Of a stretch of DNA of 64,000 nucleotides, positions 30,785 to 39,387 are shown piece after piece. Within the stretch, counting starts at the first letter, position 1. Each line of letters starts with the position of its first letter. Origin of the DNA: Desulfovibrio sp. TomC (GTDB lineage Bacteria; Desulfobacterota; Desulfovibrionia; Desulfovibrionales; Desulfovibrionaceae); NCBI RefSeq assembly GCF_000801335.2, contig NZ_JSEH01000016.1:1-64000 (forward strand), written 5' to 3'. Both the position numbers and the translations under genes were made by a program. The notes beneath the pieces were generated by a model. The model was not told the origin of the DNA, did not search any database, and was given only the letters and a program-made list of their open reading frames with translations.

Positions 30785-32698
30785 TCAGCGGGCCGCAAAA
30801 AAGCGGCGCAGCCACAGCTCCAGCATGACCAGGGCGAAAATGCGTTTGCCGTGGTCGGCCCGGCCGGCGGCGTGGGCGTCGAGTATAGCTGCGACGGCCT
30901 CGGGGCGGGCGACGTCGCGGGCAACCCGGCCGTTGGTCAGCAGATCGCCTGCAAATTCGCGCAGCGGGCCGCGGAACCAGCCGGTCACCGGCAGGCCGAA
31001 GCCGCGCTTGGACTGGTTGGCGATCCCCGGCGGCAGGCAATCGGCAAAGGCCCGGCGCAGCAGGTACTTGCCGGTCAGGCCCCGCAGCTTGAGGCGCACG
31101 GGCAGCCGGGCGGCGAAGGCGGCCAACTCCGTATCGAGCAGCGGCGAACGCCCTTCCAGGCCGCTCGCCATGGCCATGCGGTCGGCTTTGACCAGCAGGT
31201 CTCCGGGCAGATAGATGGCGGCGTCGGCAAAAAGGCTGGCGTCCAGAGCGGCGTCGGCCTTGGATGCGGCAGCCGTGTATTCGTAGAGGGCCACGGAATC
31301 GGCCGGGCCGGCAGCCTTGGCGAATTCCGGGCGCAGTAAGGCCAGGCGGTCGGTTGGCGAGAAGTACGAGCCCCAGCGCACGAGGCTGGCGGCGCGGGGA
31401 AGACTCACGGCCTGGGCCAGCCGTTTGAGGCCGGCGCGCCAGTCGGCCTCGACCGGCACATCCCCCCGGGCCGGGATTTTATCGGCCAACCAGGGGACCA
31501 GACGACGGGTCAGGATCCGGGGCAGACGGGCATAGGCATCGGCCAGGGGATCGAGCCAGTAGCGCTGGTAGCCGGCAAACATCTCATCGCCGCCGTCGCC
31601 GTTTAAGGCCACGGTGACATGCTCCCGCGTCAGCCGGCACAGGTGCCAGGCAGCCAGGGCCGAGGGATCGGCAAAGGGCATGTCCGTGGCCGCGACCACC
31701 GCTTCCATGACGCTTCGGGCCTCGTCAAAGCCGACGATAAATTCCGTGTGCCGCGTGCCAAAGCGTTCGGCCACGGCCCGGGCCTTGGGGGTTTCGCTGA
31801 AGGCTTCCTCGGCAAAGCCGATGGAAAAGGTGCGCACGGGCTGGTCGGTCAGCCCGGCCATGACAGCGGTCACAATGGCCGAGTCCACCCCGCCGGACAG
31901 ATGCGCCCCAAGCGGCACATCGGCCACCAGGCGCAGGCGCACGGCCTCGGTCACCCGCTCTCGCAGTTCGGCGGCCAGGGCGTCCACAGAACCGGTCAGC
32001 TTGGGCTGGTACTCCAACCGAAAAAAGCGTTCGATATGGGTCCGGCCGTCGCGCCGCAGCAGGGTATGCCCGGCAGGCAGGCTGGCGACGCCGATAAAGC
32101 CGGTCGAAGGCTCGGGCACGTGCTGGAGCGTCAGGTAATGGGCCACGGCCTCGGCATCCAGCCGGGCGGTCACGGCCGGATGGGTGAGCACCGCCTTGGG
32201 TTCCGAGCCAAAGGCCAGACCACCCGGGATGGCGGCGTAATAGAGCGGCTTTTTGCCAAAGGGATCGCGGGCCAGAAAAAGCTCACGGCGGGCGCTGTCC
32301 CAGATGGCCAGGGCAAACATGCCGCGAAGCCGGGCCACGCAGGCCGGTCCGAGCTCCTCGTAGAGGTGGATGATGACCTCGGTGTCGCTGCGGCTGGCGA
32401 ACACGTGGCCCTTGGCCAGCAGTTCCTGGCGAAGCTCCTGAAAATTGTAGATTTCGCCGTTAAAAACAATGGTCAGCGTGCGCGTTTCGTTAAAAAGCGG
32501 CTGGTCGCCGGTCACAAGGTCGATAATGGCCAGCCGGCGATGGCCCAGGGCCGCGCCGCCGCCCTGGGGAAAGGCGTCGCAAAAAAGGCCCTCGCCGTCC
32601 GGGCCGCGATGGGCCAGCCGCCCGTTCATGGCGGCCAGGATGTTGGCCAGCGTCTCGGGGCTGCCCTGGTCGGTCAAAAAGCCGCAGATGCCACACAT
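30785..32698 (-). CDS. Asparagine-synthase-like glutamine amidotransferase
   Basis: The 637-residue protein begins MCGICGF, so Cys2 is the glutaminase nucleophile after Met removal. It carries the class II amidotransferase blocks HRGPDGEG, GHRRLAIIDL and NGEIYNF, and a C-terminal synthetase domain with the ATP P-loop LSGGVDSAI. Full-length AsnB is about 550 residues; the longer form here is the type found in polysaccharide and exosortase-linked clusters, where it is thought to amidate a sugar acid or acyl group rather than aspartate. It is the last gene of the twelve-gene minus-strand run and ends at the shared terminator. A second, distinct copy is at 34844-36718. Confidence 0.85.
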   Translation of the reverse strand: MCGICGFLTDQGSPETLANILAAMNGRLAHRGPDGEGLFCDAFPQGGGAALGHRRLAIIDLVTGDQPLFNETRTLTIVFNGEIYNFQELRQELLAKGHVFASRSDTEVIIHLYEELGPACVARLRGMFALAIWDSARRELFLARDPFGKKPLYYAAIPGGLAFGSEPKAVLTHPAVTARLDAEAVAHYLTLQHVPEPSTGFIGVASLPAGHTLLRRDGRTHIERFFRLEYQPKLTGSVDALAAELRERVTEAVRLRLVADVPLGAHLSGGVDSAIVTAVMAGLTDQPVRTFSIGFAEEAFSETPKARAVAERFGTRHTEFIVGFDEARSVMEAVVAATDMPFADPSALAAWHLCRLTREHVTVALNGDGGDEMFAGYQRYWLDPLADAYARLPRILTRRLVPWLADKIPARGDVPVEADWRAGLKRLAQAVSLPRAASLVRWGSYFSPTDRLALLRPEFAKAAGPADSVALYEYTAAASKADAALDASLFADAAIYLPGDLLVKADRMAMASGLEGRSPLLDTELAAFAARLPVRLKLRGLTGKYLLRRAFADCLPPGIANQSKRGFGLPVTGWFRGPLREFAGDLLTNGRVARDVARPEAVAAILDAHAAGRADHGKRIFALVMLELWLRRFFAAR

Positions 32699-32701
32699 GG
32701 C

Positions 32702-33979
32702 TTACGCTCCTGTCCCGGCGCAAAGCGCCGCATAGCGCTCGGCCACGCTTTGCCAGGAATACTCCCGCACCACCCGCTCCCGCCCGGCCGCGCCCATCCG
32801 GCGGCAAAGGCCTGGGTCGGCCAACAGCCGGGCCAGGGCATGAGCCAGGGCCGGCGCATCGTCGGGAGGGACCAGAAAGCCGGTCTCGCCGTCGCCAACC
32901 AGCTCCTCGTTGCCGGAAATCCGCGTGGCCACCACCGGCAGCCCCGAGGCCATGGCTTCCAGCACGGCATTGGGCATCCCCTCGTCCCGGGAGGGAAAAA
33001 CAAACAGGTCAGCCCCGCCAAGCAGCCCCGGCATGGCCTCACGCGCCGCCCAACCGGCAAAGGCCACCCGGTCGGCCAGGCCCAGGCCGGCGGCCCGCTC
33101 GGCCAGTTCCGGCCGCAGCGGCCCGTCGCCGACAATGGTCAGCCGATAGTCAAGCTCGGCCGGCAGCCGGGACAGGGCGTCGAGCAGCACATCAAGGCCC
33201 TTTTGGCGCACCACCCGGCCGACGAACACCAGACGCACGGGACCGGCCGCCCCAGATTCCCCGACCGCCCCGGCCGCCCCAGATTCCCCGGCCGGCCGGA
33301 ACCGCTCGGTGTCCACGCCGTTTGGGATCATCAAAATGGGCGTCTCCCCGGCCGACTGCCGGGCCAGTCCGGCCAGCCCCCGGCTGTTGGCCACGACCTG
33401 GGCGGCATGACGCCACAAAAAACGGATGAGCGGCGAGGTCACGCGGTGGTAGCCGGCCAGATCGTAGGGCTGAAACCCCGGCACATCGCCGCCGCGAAGC
33501 GACACCACATAGGGCACGCCGCAAAGCACCTTGAGCAGCCAGGCGGCCGGGCCACAGGGGATGCCGAAAAAGCAGATGCAGGCATCGGCCTTGAACTGCC
33601 GCTGCATGACCGGCAGAGCCAGCCCGGCGCTGGCCAGAAACGTGAGCATCTCCAGCGGAGAACAGTGGTCGGCATGTCGCCGCACAGCCGCAACGCGCCA
33701 CAGCTCGTAGCCGTCCACAACCTCCCGCTTCGCCTGCCCGGCAAAGGCGGCCGTCACCACCCGCACCCGGTGCCCCAAGGAGGCCAGCTCCCGGGCCATG
33801 TTGGCCGTGGCATTCCCCGCCCCGCCGCCTATGGGCGGATATTCGTAGTTGAGGAGGAGGAGATGGAGAGAAGACAGAATGCGAGAGGGGAACCCTTTTT
33901 GGGAAAAAGGGTTTCCCTCTCGCGCTCTCCCTTCCCCAAAACTTTCAATGGGGGTGTCGGCGGCGTTGGTTCCACTCAT
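32702..33979 (-). CDS. GT4 family glycosyltransferase
   Basis: The 425-residue product is a GT-B fold enzyme: HLLLLNYEYPPIGGGAGNATANMAREL at the start of the fold, PNGVDTERFRP in the middle, VFVGRVVRQKGLDVLLDAL, and the donor-binding FPSRDEGMPNAVLEAMASGLPVVAT. It would transfer a sugar from a nucleotide donor in the cytoplasm. The first 37 residues (EGRAREGNPFSQKGFPSR...) are encoded by the intergenic repeat at 33884-34073, not by family sequence. ATG 33979 overlaps the methyltransferase stop (ATGA). A duplicated GESGAAG occurs near residue 240. The true start could lie near residue 37 with a non-ATG codon. Confidence 0.85.
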   Translation of the reverse strand: MSGTNAADTPIESFGEGRAREGNPFSQKGFPSRILSSLHLLLLNYEYPPIGGGAGNATANMARELASLGHRVRVVTAAFAGQAKREVVDGYELWRVAAVRRHADHCSPLEMLTFLASAGLALPVMQRQFKADACICFFGIPCGPAAWLLKVLCGVPYVVSLRGGDVPGFQPYDLAGYHRVTSPLIRFLWRHAAQVVANSRGLAGLARQSAGETPILMIPNGVDTERFRPAGESGAAGAVGESGAAGPVRLVFVGRVVRQKGLDVLLDALSRLPAELDYRLTIVGDGPLRPELAERAAGLGLADRVAFAGWAAREAMPGLLGGADLFVFPSRDEGMPNAVLEAMASGLPVVATRISGNEELVGDGETGFLVPPDDAPALAHALARLLADPGLCRRMGAAGRERVVREYSWQSVAERYAALCAGTGA

Positions 33980-34073
33980 GCGCGGTCACCCCCAGTCGGG
34001 GGGGTCCGGGGGGACGCAGTCCCCCCGGTGGGGTGGTCCAGGAGGGGCAACGCCCCTCCTGGCCGCCGGAGGC
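33884..34073. repeat. Repeat copy straddling a gene junction
   Basis: On the plus strand it comprises an inverted repeat GAGAGGGGAACCC/GGGTTTCCCTCTC around TTTTTGGGAAAAA (33884-33922), CCCCAAAACTTTCAATGGGG, then GGGGGGTCCGGGGGGAC and GTCCCCCC, AGGAGGGGCAACGCCCCTCCT, and the end sequence GGCCGCCGGAGGC (34061-34073). It is the same family as the elements at 7325 and 29401 but rearranged. It provides the C-terminal tail of the methyltransferase and the N-terminal segment of the GT4 enzyme. Confidence 0.65.
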
Positions 34074-34854
34074 ACACCAACGTCGCCTGGATAATATTTA
34101 GCATATCAGGATCGCGGTCCTGAAAGTCGGGGTGGAGGCGGTCGGCTATGGCGGCAAAGCCGTCTTCGTCGCGCTCGTAATCAAGGACCGAGACGTCAAA
34201 ACCGGCCTGGGCCAGGGCGCCGGCATGGTCGTCGTAGCGCCAGCGGGGCAGATCGCCGGGGTTTAGAAACCAGTTCCAGGTCCGCTTGGAATAGAGCAGG
34301 AACTGGAAGGGATATTTGAAGAAATGGTCGCGGTAATCGACCCGGTGGACCATGACCCCGCCCGGAGCCAGCAGCCGGGCCAGATCAGCAAAAAGGGCCT
34401 GGGTATCGGCCACGTGCTCCAGGACCGAATTGGACACGATGATGTCGGCCGAGGCATCGGGCAGGCCGGCCAGGGTGGCGACCCGGCGCACCACGGAAAA
34501 TTTCACGCTGGGATGGCGGATGACCTGGGCCTCCAGGTGCTTGGCGTCCAGGCCCACGTCGTGGAGGGCATAGGGCTCGTGGCAGACAACCGAGGCCGCG
34601 CCCCTGGCGGCCAGGGCGTAGCCGGCACCATTGGCCGAGCCGCAACCGATCTCGATCACACGCTTGCCCGCCACGTCCACCCCCAGGCGGCCAAGGTCGG
34701 CGGCGTAGGCTGTGGCAATGGCGGTCGGGTCGGTCACGCCCTGGTTGACCCGGTAGTATGGCAGCCGGCTGCCCCAGGCGGCCAGCCGCTTTTCCGTGAA
34801 AAAAAACCGGCGCAGCACCCGAAGGCCCGCATATTCAATGCTGTCAAAGTGCAA
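33976..34854 (-). CDS. SAM-dependent methyltransferase
   Basis: The 292-residue class I methyltransferase has the SAM motif VIEIGCGSANGAGYAL (about residues 65-80), SADIIVSNSVLEHVADTQALFADLARLLAPGG (motifs II-III) and HRVDYRDHFFKYPFQFL. I start it at TTG 34854 (LHFDSIEYAGLRVLRRFFF), because GGGGGGAGG lies five bases before it and the upstream frame is inside the amidotransferase gene; it overlaps that gene by 11 bp. The last about 30 residues (CLRRPGGALPLLDHPTGG...) come from the intergenic repeat. The acceptor is unknown, probably a sugar or lipid made by this cluster. Confidence 0.82.
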   Translation of the reverse strand: MHFDSIEYAGLRVLRRFFFTEKRLAAWGSRLPYYRVNQGVTDPTAIATAYAADLGRLGVDVAGKRVIEIGCGSANGAGYALAARGAASVVCHEPYALHDVGLDAKHLEAQVIRHPSVKFSVVRRVATLAGLPDASADIIVSNSVLEHVADTQALFADLARLLAPGGVMVHRVDYRDHFFKYPFQFLLYSKRTWNWFLNPGDLPRWRYDDHAGALAQAGFDVSVLDYERDEDGFAAIADRLHPDFQDRDPDMLNIIQATLVCLRRPGGALPLLDHPTGGTASPRTPPTGGDRA

Positions 34855-36718
34855 GACGGCCTCCCCCCAGGTCCATATGGCGAAGGACCCAGCAATTCCA
34901 GAGAAACAGGCGATGATCGGCCCGGCCGGCCCGGTGCTGGGCGATGCGGGCCTCGATGGCGGTCGTGTTGAGGCCGGCTTCCAGCGGCGAAGCCGGTCCC
35001 ATGGGCAATGCACCACCGGCCAGCCAGCGGCCGATGGGCACGCCGAAGCCCTGCTTTTTGCGGTAGATGATGCTCGACGGCAAGACTGCTTCCAGGGCCT
35101 TTTTGAGAATGTATTTGGTGATGCCCCGATGATACTTAAGCCCGGCCGGAATGGTGCGCACGTAATCGACCAGCTCGATGTCCAAAAACGGGGCGCGCAC
35201 TTCCAGGGAATGCATCATGCCGGCCCGGTCGGTTTTGACCAGGATGTCGTCTTGCAGATAGAGCCGGGTGTAAAATTCCATGGTGCGGTCGATCATATCC
35301 GTGGACCGGCAGGACTCATAGATCTCGATCGCCTCACTGTAGAGGTCTTCTGGATCCACGGGTTCGGCGAACACGTCGGCGATCTCTTCCGGGGCCAGCG
35401 GCCCGAGCCAGACCGGATTCCACAAGGGCTTGGGCTGGGACAGGCCGCGCAGGAAGCGGTTTATTTTAAAACTGGCGGCCATGTAGCCGTGACCGACCGG
35501 CAGCCGGGCCGCCAAGAGGGCCAGGGCCTGGTGGATGGGCCGGGGCGTCAGCCGGCTGTACCATTCGGCCGCCCGCACGGCCCGGAAGGGATCGTAGCCG
35601 GCAAAGAGTTCGTCGGCACCGTCGCCGCCCAGGGCCACCGTGACGTGCCGGCGGGTCTCGCGGCACAAAAGCGCCGTGGGAATAAGCGACACATCGCCCA
35701 TGGGTTCGTCCAGGCGGCCAACGATCTCCGGCATGAGGGCGAGCGCCGTTTCCAGGGTGAGCCGGGCCGTATGGCGGGGAACACCCAACGCCTCGGCGGC
35801 TTCCCGGCTCTTGGCCGATTCGTCAAAGGCCGGATCGTCAAAGCCAATGGAAAAGGCGCGGATGCCGCTGTCGTGGCGGGCGGCCAGGGCGGTGACGGCC
35901 GAGGAGTCGACCCCGCCGGACAGGAAAATGCCGAGCGGCACGTCGGACATGAGCCGCCGGGCCACGGCCGCCTCCAAAAGCTCCAGAACGCGCCCGGCCA
36001 CGGCCGCCTGGGGGGCCTGGGCCAGCCGCTGGTCCGGCTCCAGGCGAAACGTCCACCACCGGCGCGGCTGCGCCTTCGGATCGTCCACGTCCAGGAGCAG
36101 ATTGCAGCCGCCAGGGAGCTTATGCGTGCCGACGTACAGGGCGTTTGGGGCCGGAATGAATCCGTAGGCGAAATATTTGCGCAGACTGGCGCGGGACACG
36201 GCCCGGTCGGCCAGCTTCGGATGGGCCATGAGGCTCGACAGTTCCGAGGAAAAGGCAAAAAATCCCCCACCCGCAGCATAAAAAAAAGGCTTTTTGCCGA
36301 AGCGGTCGCGGGAGCAGAAGAGCTGTCCCCGGGCCGTATCGTAGAGGGCGAAGGCCCACATGCCGTTTAGGCGTTCGGGCAGGCCTTCGCCCCACTCCCG
36401 CCAGCCGTGGAGGAGAATCTCAGTGTCGCTGTGGTCCGAGACGAAGCGGTGGCCCCGGGCGGAAAGCTCCCGGCGCAGTTCGAGATGGTTATAAATCTCG
36501 CCGTTGTAGGTGACGACCAGCTGTCCATCGGCCGTGGCCATGGGCTGGGCTCCGCCTTCCAGGTCGATGATGGCCAGCCGGCGATGAGCCAGATAGACCC
36601 CGCGCCGGGCATCCATAAAACGCCCTTCCCCGTCCGGACCGCGCCGGGCCAGGGCCGCATTCATGGCGGCCAGCTCCCCTGCCCCGCCTGGGCCAATGAA
36701 ACCGCAGATGCCGCACAC
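34844..36718 (-). CDS. Second asparagine-synthase-like amidotransferase
   Basis: The 624-residue protein starts with GTG and reads MCGICGFIGPGG, with Cys2 as glutaminase nucleophile, RRGPDGEG, AHRRLAIIDLEGG, YNGEIYNHLEL, and the synthetase P-loop IFLSGGVDSSAV. It differs clearly from the copy at 30785-32698, so it is not a recent duplicate. In surface-polymer clusters such enzymes add amide nitrogen from glutamine to a carboxyl group. It lies 8 bases after the GT2 gene and overlaps the methyltransferase, so it is part of the same transcript. Confidence 0.85.
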   Translation of the reverse strand: MCGICGFIGPGGAGELAAMNAALARRGPDGEGRFMDARRGVYLAHRRLAIIDLEGGAQPMATADGQLVVTYNGEIYNHLELRRELSARGHRFVSDHSDTEILLHGWREWGEGLPERLNGMWAFALYDTARGQLFCSRDRFGKKPFFYAAGGGFFAFSSELSSLMAHPKLADRAVSRASLRKYFAYGFIPAPNALYVGTHKLPGGCNLLLDVDDPKAQPRRWWTFRLEPDQRLAQAPQAAVAGRVLELLEAAVARRLMSDVPLGIFLSGGVDSSAVTALAARHDSGIRAFSIGFDDPAFDESAKSREAAEALGVPRHTARLTLETALALMPEIVGRLDEPMGDVSLIPTALLCRETRRHVTVALGGDGADELFAGYDPFRAVRAAEWYSRLTPRPIHQALALLAARLPVGHGYMAASFKINRFLRGLSQPKPLWNPVWLGPLAPEEIADVFAEPVDPEDLYSEAIEIYESCRSTDMIDRTMEFYTRLYLQDDILVKTDRAGMMHSLEVRAPFLDIELVDYVRTIPAGLKYHRGITKYILKKALEAVLPSSIIYRKKQGFGVPIGRWLAGGALPMGPASPLEAGLNTTAIEARIAQHRAGRADHRLFLWNCWVLRHMDLGGGRLAL

Positions 36719-36726
36719 GACAAGGC

Positions 36727-37680
36727 CTATTCCTTGCAGTTTCGGGTGCAGTCAACAATGTAGGTCGGCTTGTCCTGCGACTCGTGGTAGGTGCGCATCA
36801 AGATTTCCGCAATAAGGCCCATAAAGATGGCCATGATGCCGATAAGCATAAACATGACCACGCCAAGCGGCAGCGGCGTTTCTATGAAGCTCTTATTGAG
36901 AAAGAACTTGCAATAGAGCATAAAGAAAAAGAAGAACATGGAAACGGCAATACTGGCTAGGCCGAAGCCGCCAAAGAGGTACATGGGTTTCTGGGCGTAC
37001 TTGTCCATGAACTTGACGGTCATGAGATCGAGGATGACCTTGATGGTCCGCTCCATACCGTACTTGGATTCGCCGTGAATACGCGGATGGTGGGTGACGC
37101 CCACTTCGGTCACCCGCGCTCCCTGCCAAGCGGCATGGATGGGAATGAACCGGTGCATCTCGCCGTAGAGCTTGACCCCCTTGATGATGTCGCGGCGATA
37201 GGCCTTAAGCGAACAGCCGTAGTCGTGGAGATGCACACCGGAAATAAACGAGATGAGCCAGTTGGCCATTCTGCTTGGCAGATTGCGCTTGATGGGATTG
37301 TCTTTGCGATCCTTGCGCCAGCCTGAAACGACGTCAAAGCCCTCGTCGAGCTTGGCCAGGAGCTTGGGGATGTCGGCCGGATCGTTTTGCAGATCACCGT
37401 CCATGGGGATAAGAATATGCCCCCGGGCCATGTCGATGCCGGCCATCATGGCCGGGGTCTGGCCGAAATTGCGCCGCAGATGGACCACGCGCACCCGGTC
37501 GTCGCGCGCGGCCAGGGCGTCGATGCGCTCCCGGGTGGCGTCGGCCGAGCCGTCATTGACCAGAATGATCTCGTAGGGCTGGCCCAGGGTGGGCATGATG
37601 GCGTCGAGCTTGGTGTAAAGCGGCTCGATATTATCCTGCTCATTATAAAGCGGGATGATGATGGAAAGCATATGCGGCAT
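36727..37680 (-). CDS. GT2 glycosyltransferase, dolichol-phosphate-mannose-synthase/ArnC type
   Basis: The 317-residue protein has the GT2 motifs LSIIIPLYNEQDNIEPLY, ILVNDGSADAT, PMDGDLQNDPADIPKLL and DYGCSLKAYRRDI, and two C-terminal membrane helices (GGFGLASIAVSMFFFFFMLYC; VVMFMLIGIMAIFMGLIAEILMRTY) as in ArnC/GtrB. Such enzymes charge a polyprenyl phosphate with a sugar for use by GT-C transferases on the other side of the membrane. Two polytopic candidates for that partner are encoded nearby (37735-39387 and 47556-49214). A 54-bp gap separates it from the gene before it in the operon. Confidence 0.9.
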   Translation of the reverse strand: MPHMLSIIIPLYNEQDNIEPLYTKLDAIMPTLGQPYEIILVNDGSADATRERIDALAARDDRVRVVHLRRNFGQTPAMMAGIDMARGHILIPMDGDLQNDPADIPKLLAKLDEGFDVVSGWRKDRKDNPIKRNLPSRMANWLISFISGVHLHDYGCSLKAYRRDIIKGVKLYGEMHRFIPIHAAWQGARVTEVGVTHHPRIHGESKYGMERTIKVILDLMTVKFMDKYAQKPMYLFGGFGLASIAVSMFFFFFMLYCKFFLNKSFIETPLPLGVVMFMLIGIMAIFMGLIAEILMRTYHESQDKPTYIVDCTRNCKE

Positions 37681-37734
37681 GGTTCCCGCCGTGTTGTGGA
37701 GGTTACAGGCTCAGGGACGGCGTGCGGTGGCCCG

Positions 37735-39387
37735 TCAGGGCGGGGTGCCCGCGTCGGGTCGCACATCCACAAGGCGCACCCCCGGCTCGGGGCTGGTATA
37801 GGGAAAATTCGCGCCGTCGAGAAGGGCGAAATTGCCGGGCTGACCGGCCAGCTCCCGGATGTGCGCGTCAAAGGGGGCGAAAAGCGGCCCCCGGGTCATG
37901 GCCGCCGGGGTCAGATCAGCTTCGCGCACCACCATGTACGACACGCCGTAGGCTCGGGCGAATTCCCGTACCACGCTGGCATCCTTGGCATAGTAGGCTT
38001 CGGCCTGATGGGCCAGACGGGGCAGCATGACCTTCCAGGCCCCGACACTCCAGGGATGGGCCAACTCGAAGGAGGCCACCACGTTTCGCCGGCCAAAGGT
38101 CAGCACATTGTCCATATCCTTGGCATTGCCGGCCAGGACAGCGTCCTTGGGCAGGGCGGCGAGGGCGGCAAAAAGCGGCGCATCAACCCGGTAGTCGTAC
38201 AGCCCGACGCCAGTAAGCCGCCAGGACCCTAGGGCCACAGCCGCCAGGACCAAGGCGGCGGCCATGCCCCGGCGGGCCAGCAAACCGGCCAGGGCGTGGC
38301 GCAGGCACACGGCCAGGGCCAGGGCGTAGAGCAGATTGATGGTGTAGGAGATGTAGCGGTCCGGCACGAACAGGACCAGGGCAATGGCCCGGGCCAGAAG
38401 GTAGAGGCCAAGCGACCCGGCCAGGAGCATGGCCGCCGGCCGGGCCTTGGCGGCCAGATCCCGCCAGGGCGCGCGGCGCGCCCCGAAGACGAGGATGGGG
38501 GCCAGGACAATGAGGCTCACGATGCCCGGCACAAGGCCCCATTCGAGAAACAGGCCGATGCTCTCAAAAGGCCAATAGATCAAATCAAAAAACGGATTGG
38601 GCAGCGGAAAAAGTTCCAGACGTCCGGCAGCGGTGAATTCCGCGCCAGCGGCCAGGGCGGCCCGCCCGACCAGGGGGCCGTAGCCCTGGGCGGTCATAGA
38701 CTGATTCATGGCATAGACCGCCATGCCTGCCGCCGCCAGGACCAGACCATGGACCGGCCGGGACGGAAACGGGGCCGCCGGCCGATCGGTCAGCCGGGCC
38801 AGCAAGGCATCCAGGCAGGCGCAGCCGGCGCACAGGATGGCGATGTAGGGAATAACGGCGGCTTCCAGCAGCAGCACCCAGGCCATACCCCGGCCGGACC
38901 GGCGCATCCAGGCCAGGAGAAAAAGGGCCAGCAGCGGCCCGGCAAACCCCCGGGACAGGCCGCCGGAGATGTTCTTGAGAAAATAGGGCATGAGCCAGGC
39001 CATGGACGCGGCAAACCAGCCCAGCACCGGCCCTTCGAGAGTCGCGCCCAGGCCGAACAGGGCCAGGGCCAAAACGAGGAAAAGCCCCCCGGTCAGCAGC
39101 TTGGAAAAGACAATGGGATCCAGGCCAAAACCGGCCGCTGCCGCAAAGTACAGGGCCTTGACCCCGGCCGGCACATAGGCGGCGGCATAGGCGGACAGGA
39201 AGTCGGGCGGATACAGGGCAGGATCAAGCCAACGGGCCATCCAGAAGAGCTGCTGGCGCACGTCGTCGTTGACGACATACGGCGAGGCCAGCCCCAGCCT
39301 GTGGGCCACGGCGTAGACAACCAGGGTGCACAGGGAGACCAGCAGCCAATCCGAGCGACGGATCGGCCGATCAGACAGCCCGGTCAT
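37735..39387 (-). CDS. Polytopic membrane protein, possible GT-C glycosyltransferase
   Basis: The 550-residue product has about ten hydrophobic segments, then a soluble C-terminal domain of some 120 residues (ALPKDAVLAGNAKDMDNVLTFGRRNVVASFE...YGVSYMVVREADL). An early loop contains YVVNDDVRQQLFWMARW, which could hold the acidic pair typical of GT-C enzymes (LASPYVVNDD). I do not recognise a precise family. ATG 39387 (MTGLSDRPIRRSDW) overlaps the GNAT-like gene by 17 bp, so the two are coupled. A role in transferring lipid-linked sugar across the membrane is inferred only. Confidence 0.65.
   Translation of the reverse strand: MTGLSDRPIRRSDWLLVSLCTLVVYAVAHRLGLASPYVVNDDVRQQLFWMARWLDPALYPPDFLSAYAAAYVPAGVKALYFAAAAGFGLDPIVFSKLLTGGLFLVLALALFGLGATLEGPVLGWFAASMAWLMPYFLKNISGGLSRGFAGPLLALFLLAWMRRSGRGMAWVLLLEAAVIPYIAILCAGCACLDALLARLTDRPAAPFPSRPVHGLVLAAAGMAVYAMNQSMTAQGYGPLVGRAALAAGAEFTAAGRLELFPLPNPFFDLIYWPFESIGLFLEWGLVPGIVSLIVLAPILVFGARRAPWRDLAAKARPAAMLLAGSLGLYLLARAIALVLFVPDRYISYTINLLYALALAVCLRHALAGLLARRGMAAALVLAAVALGSWRLTGVGLYDYRVDAPLFAALAALPKDAVLAGNAKDMDNVLTFGRRNVVASFELAHPWSVGAWKVMLPRLAHQAEAYYAKDASVVREFARAYGVSYMVVREADLTPAAMTRGPLFAPFDAHIRELAGQPGNFALLDGANFPYTSPEPGVRLVDVRPDAGTPP

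Noticed and set aside
31619-34123. 834-codon plus-strand frame across the amidotransferase and GT4 genes
   Set aside because: Low-complexity shadow of two genes with strong family motifs on the minus strand.
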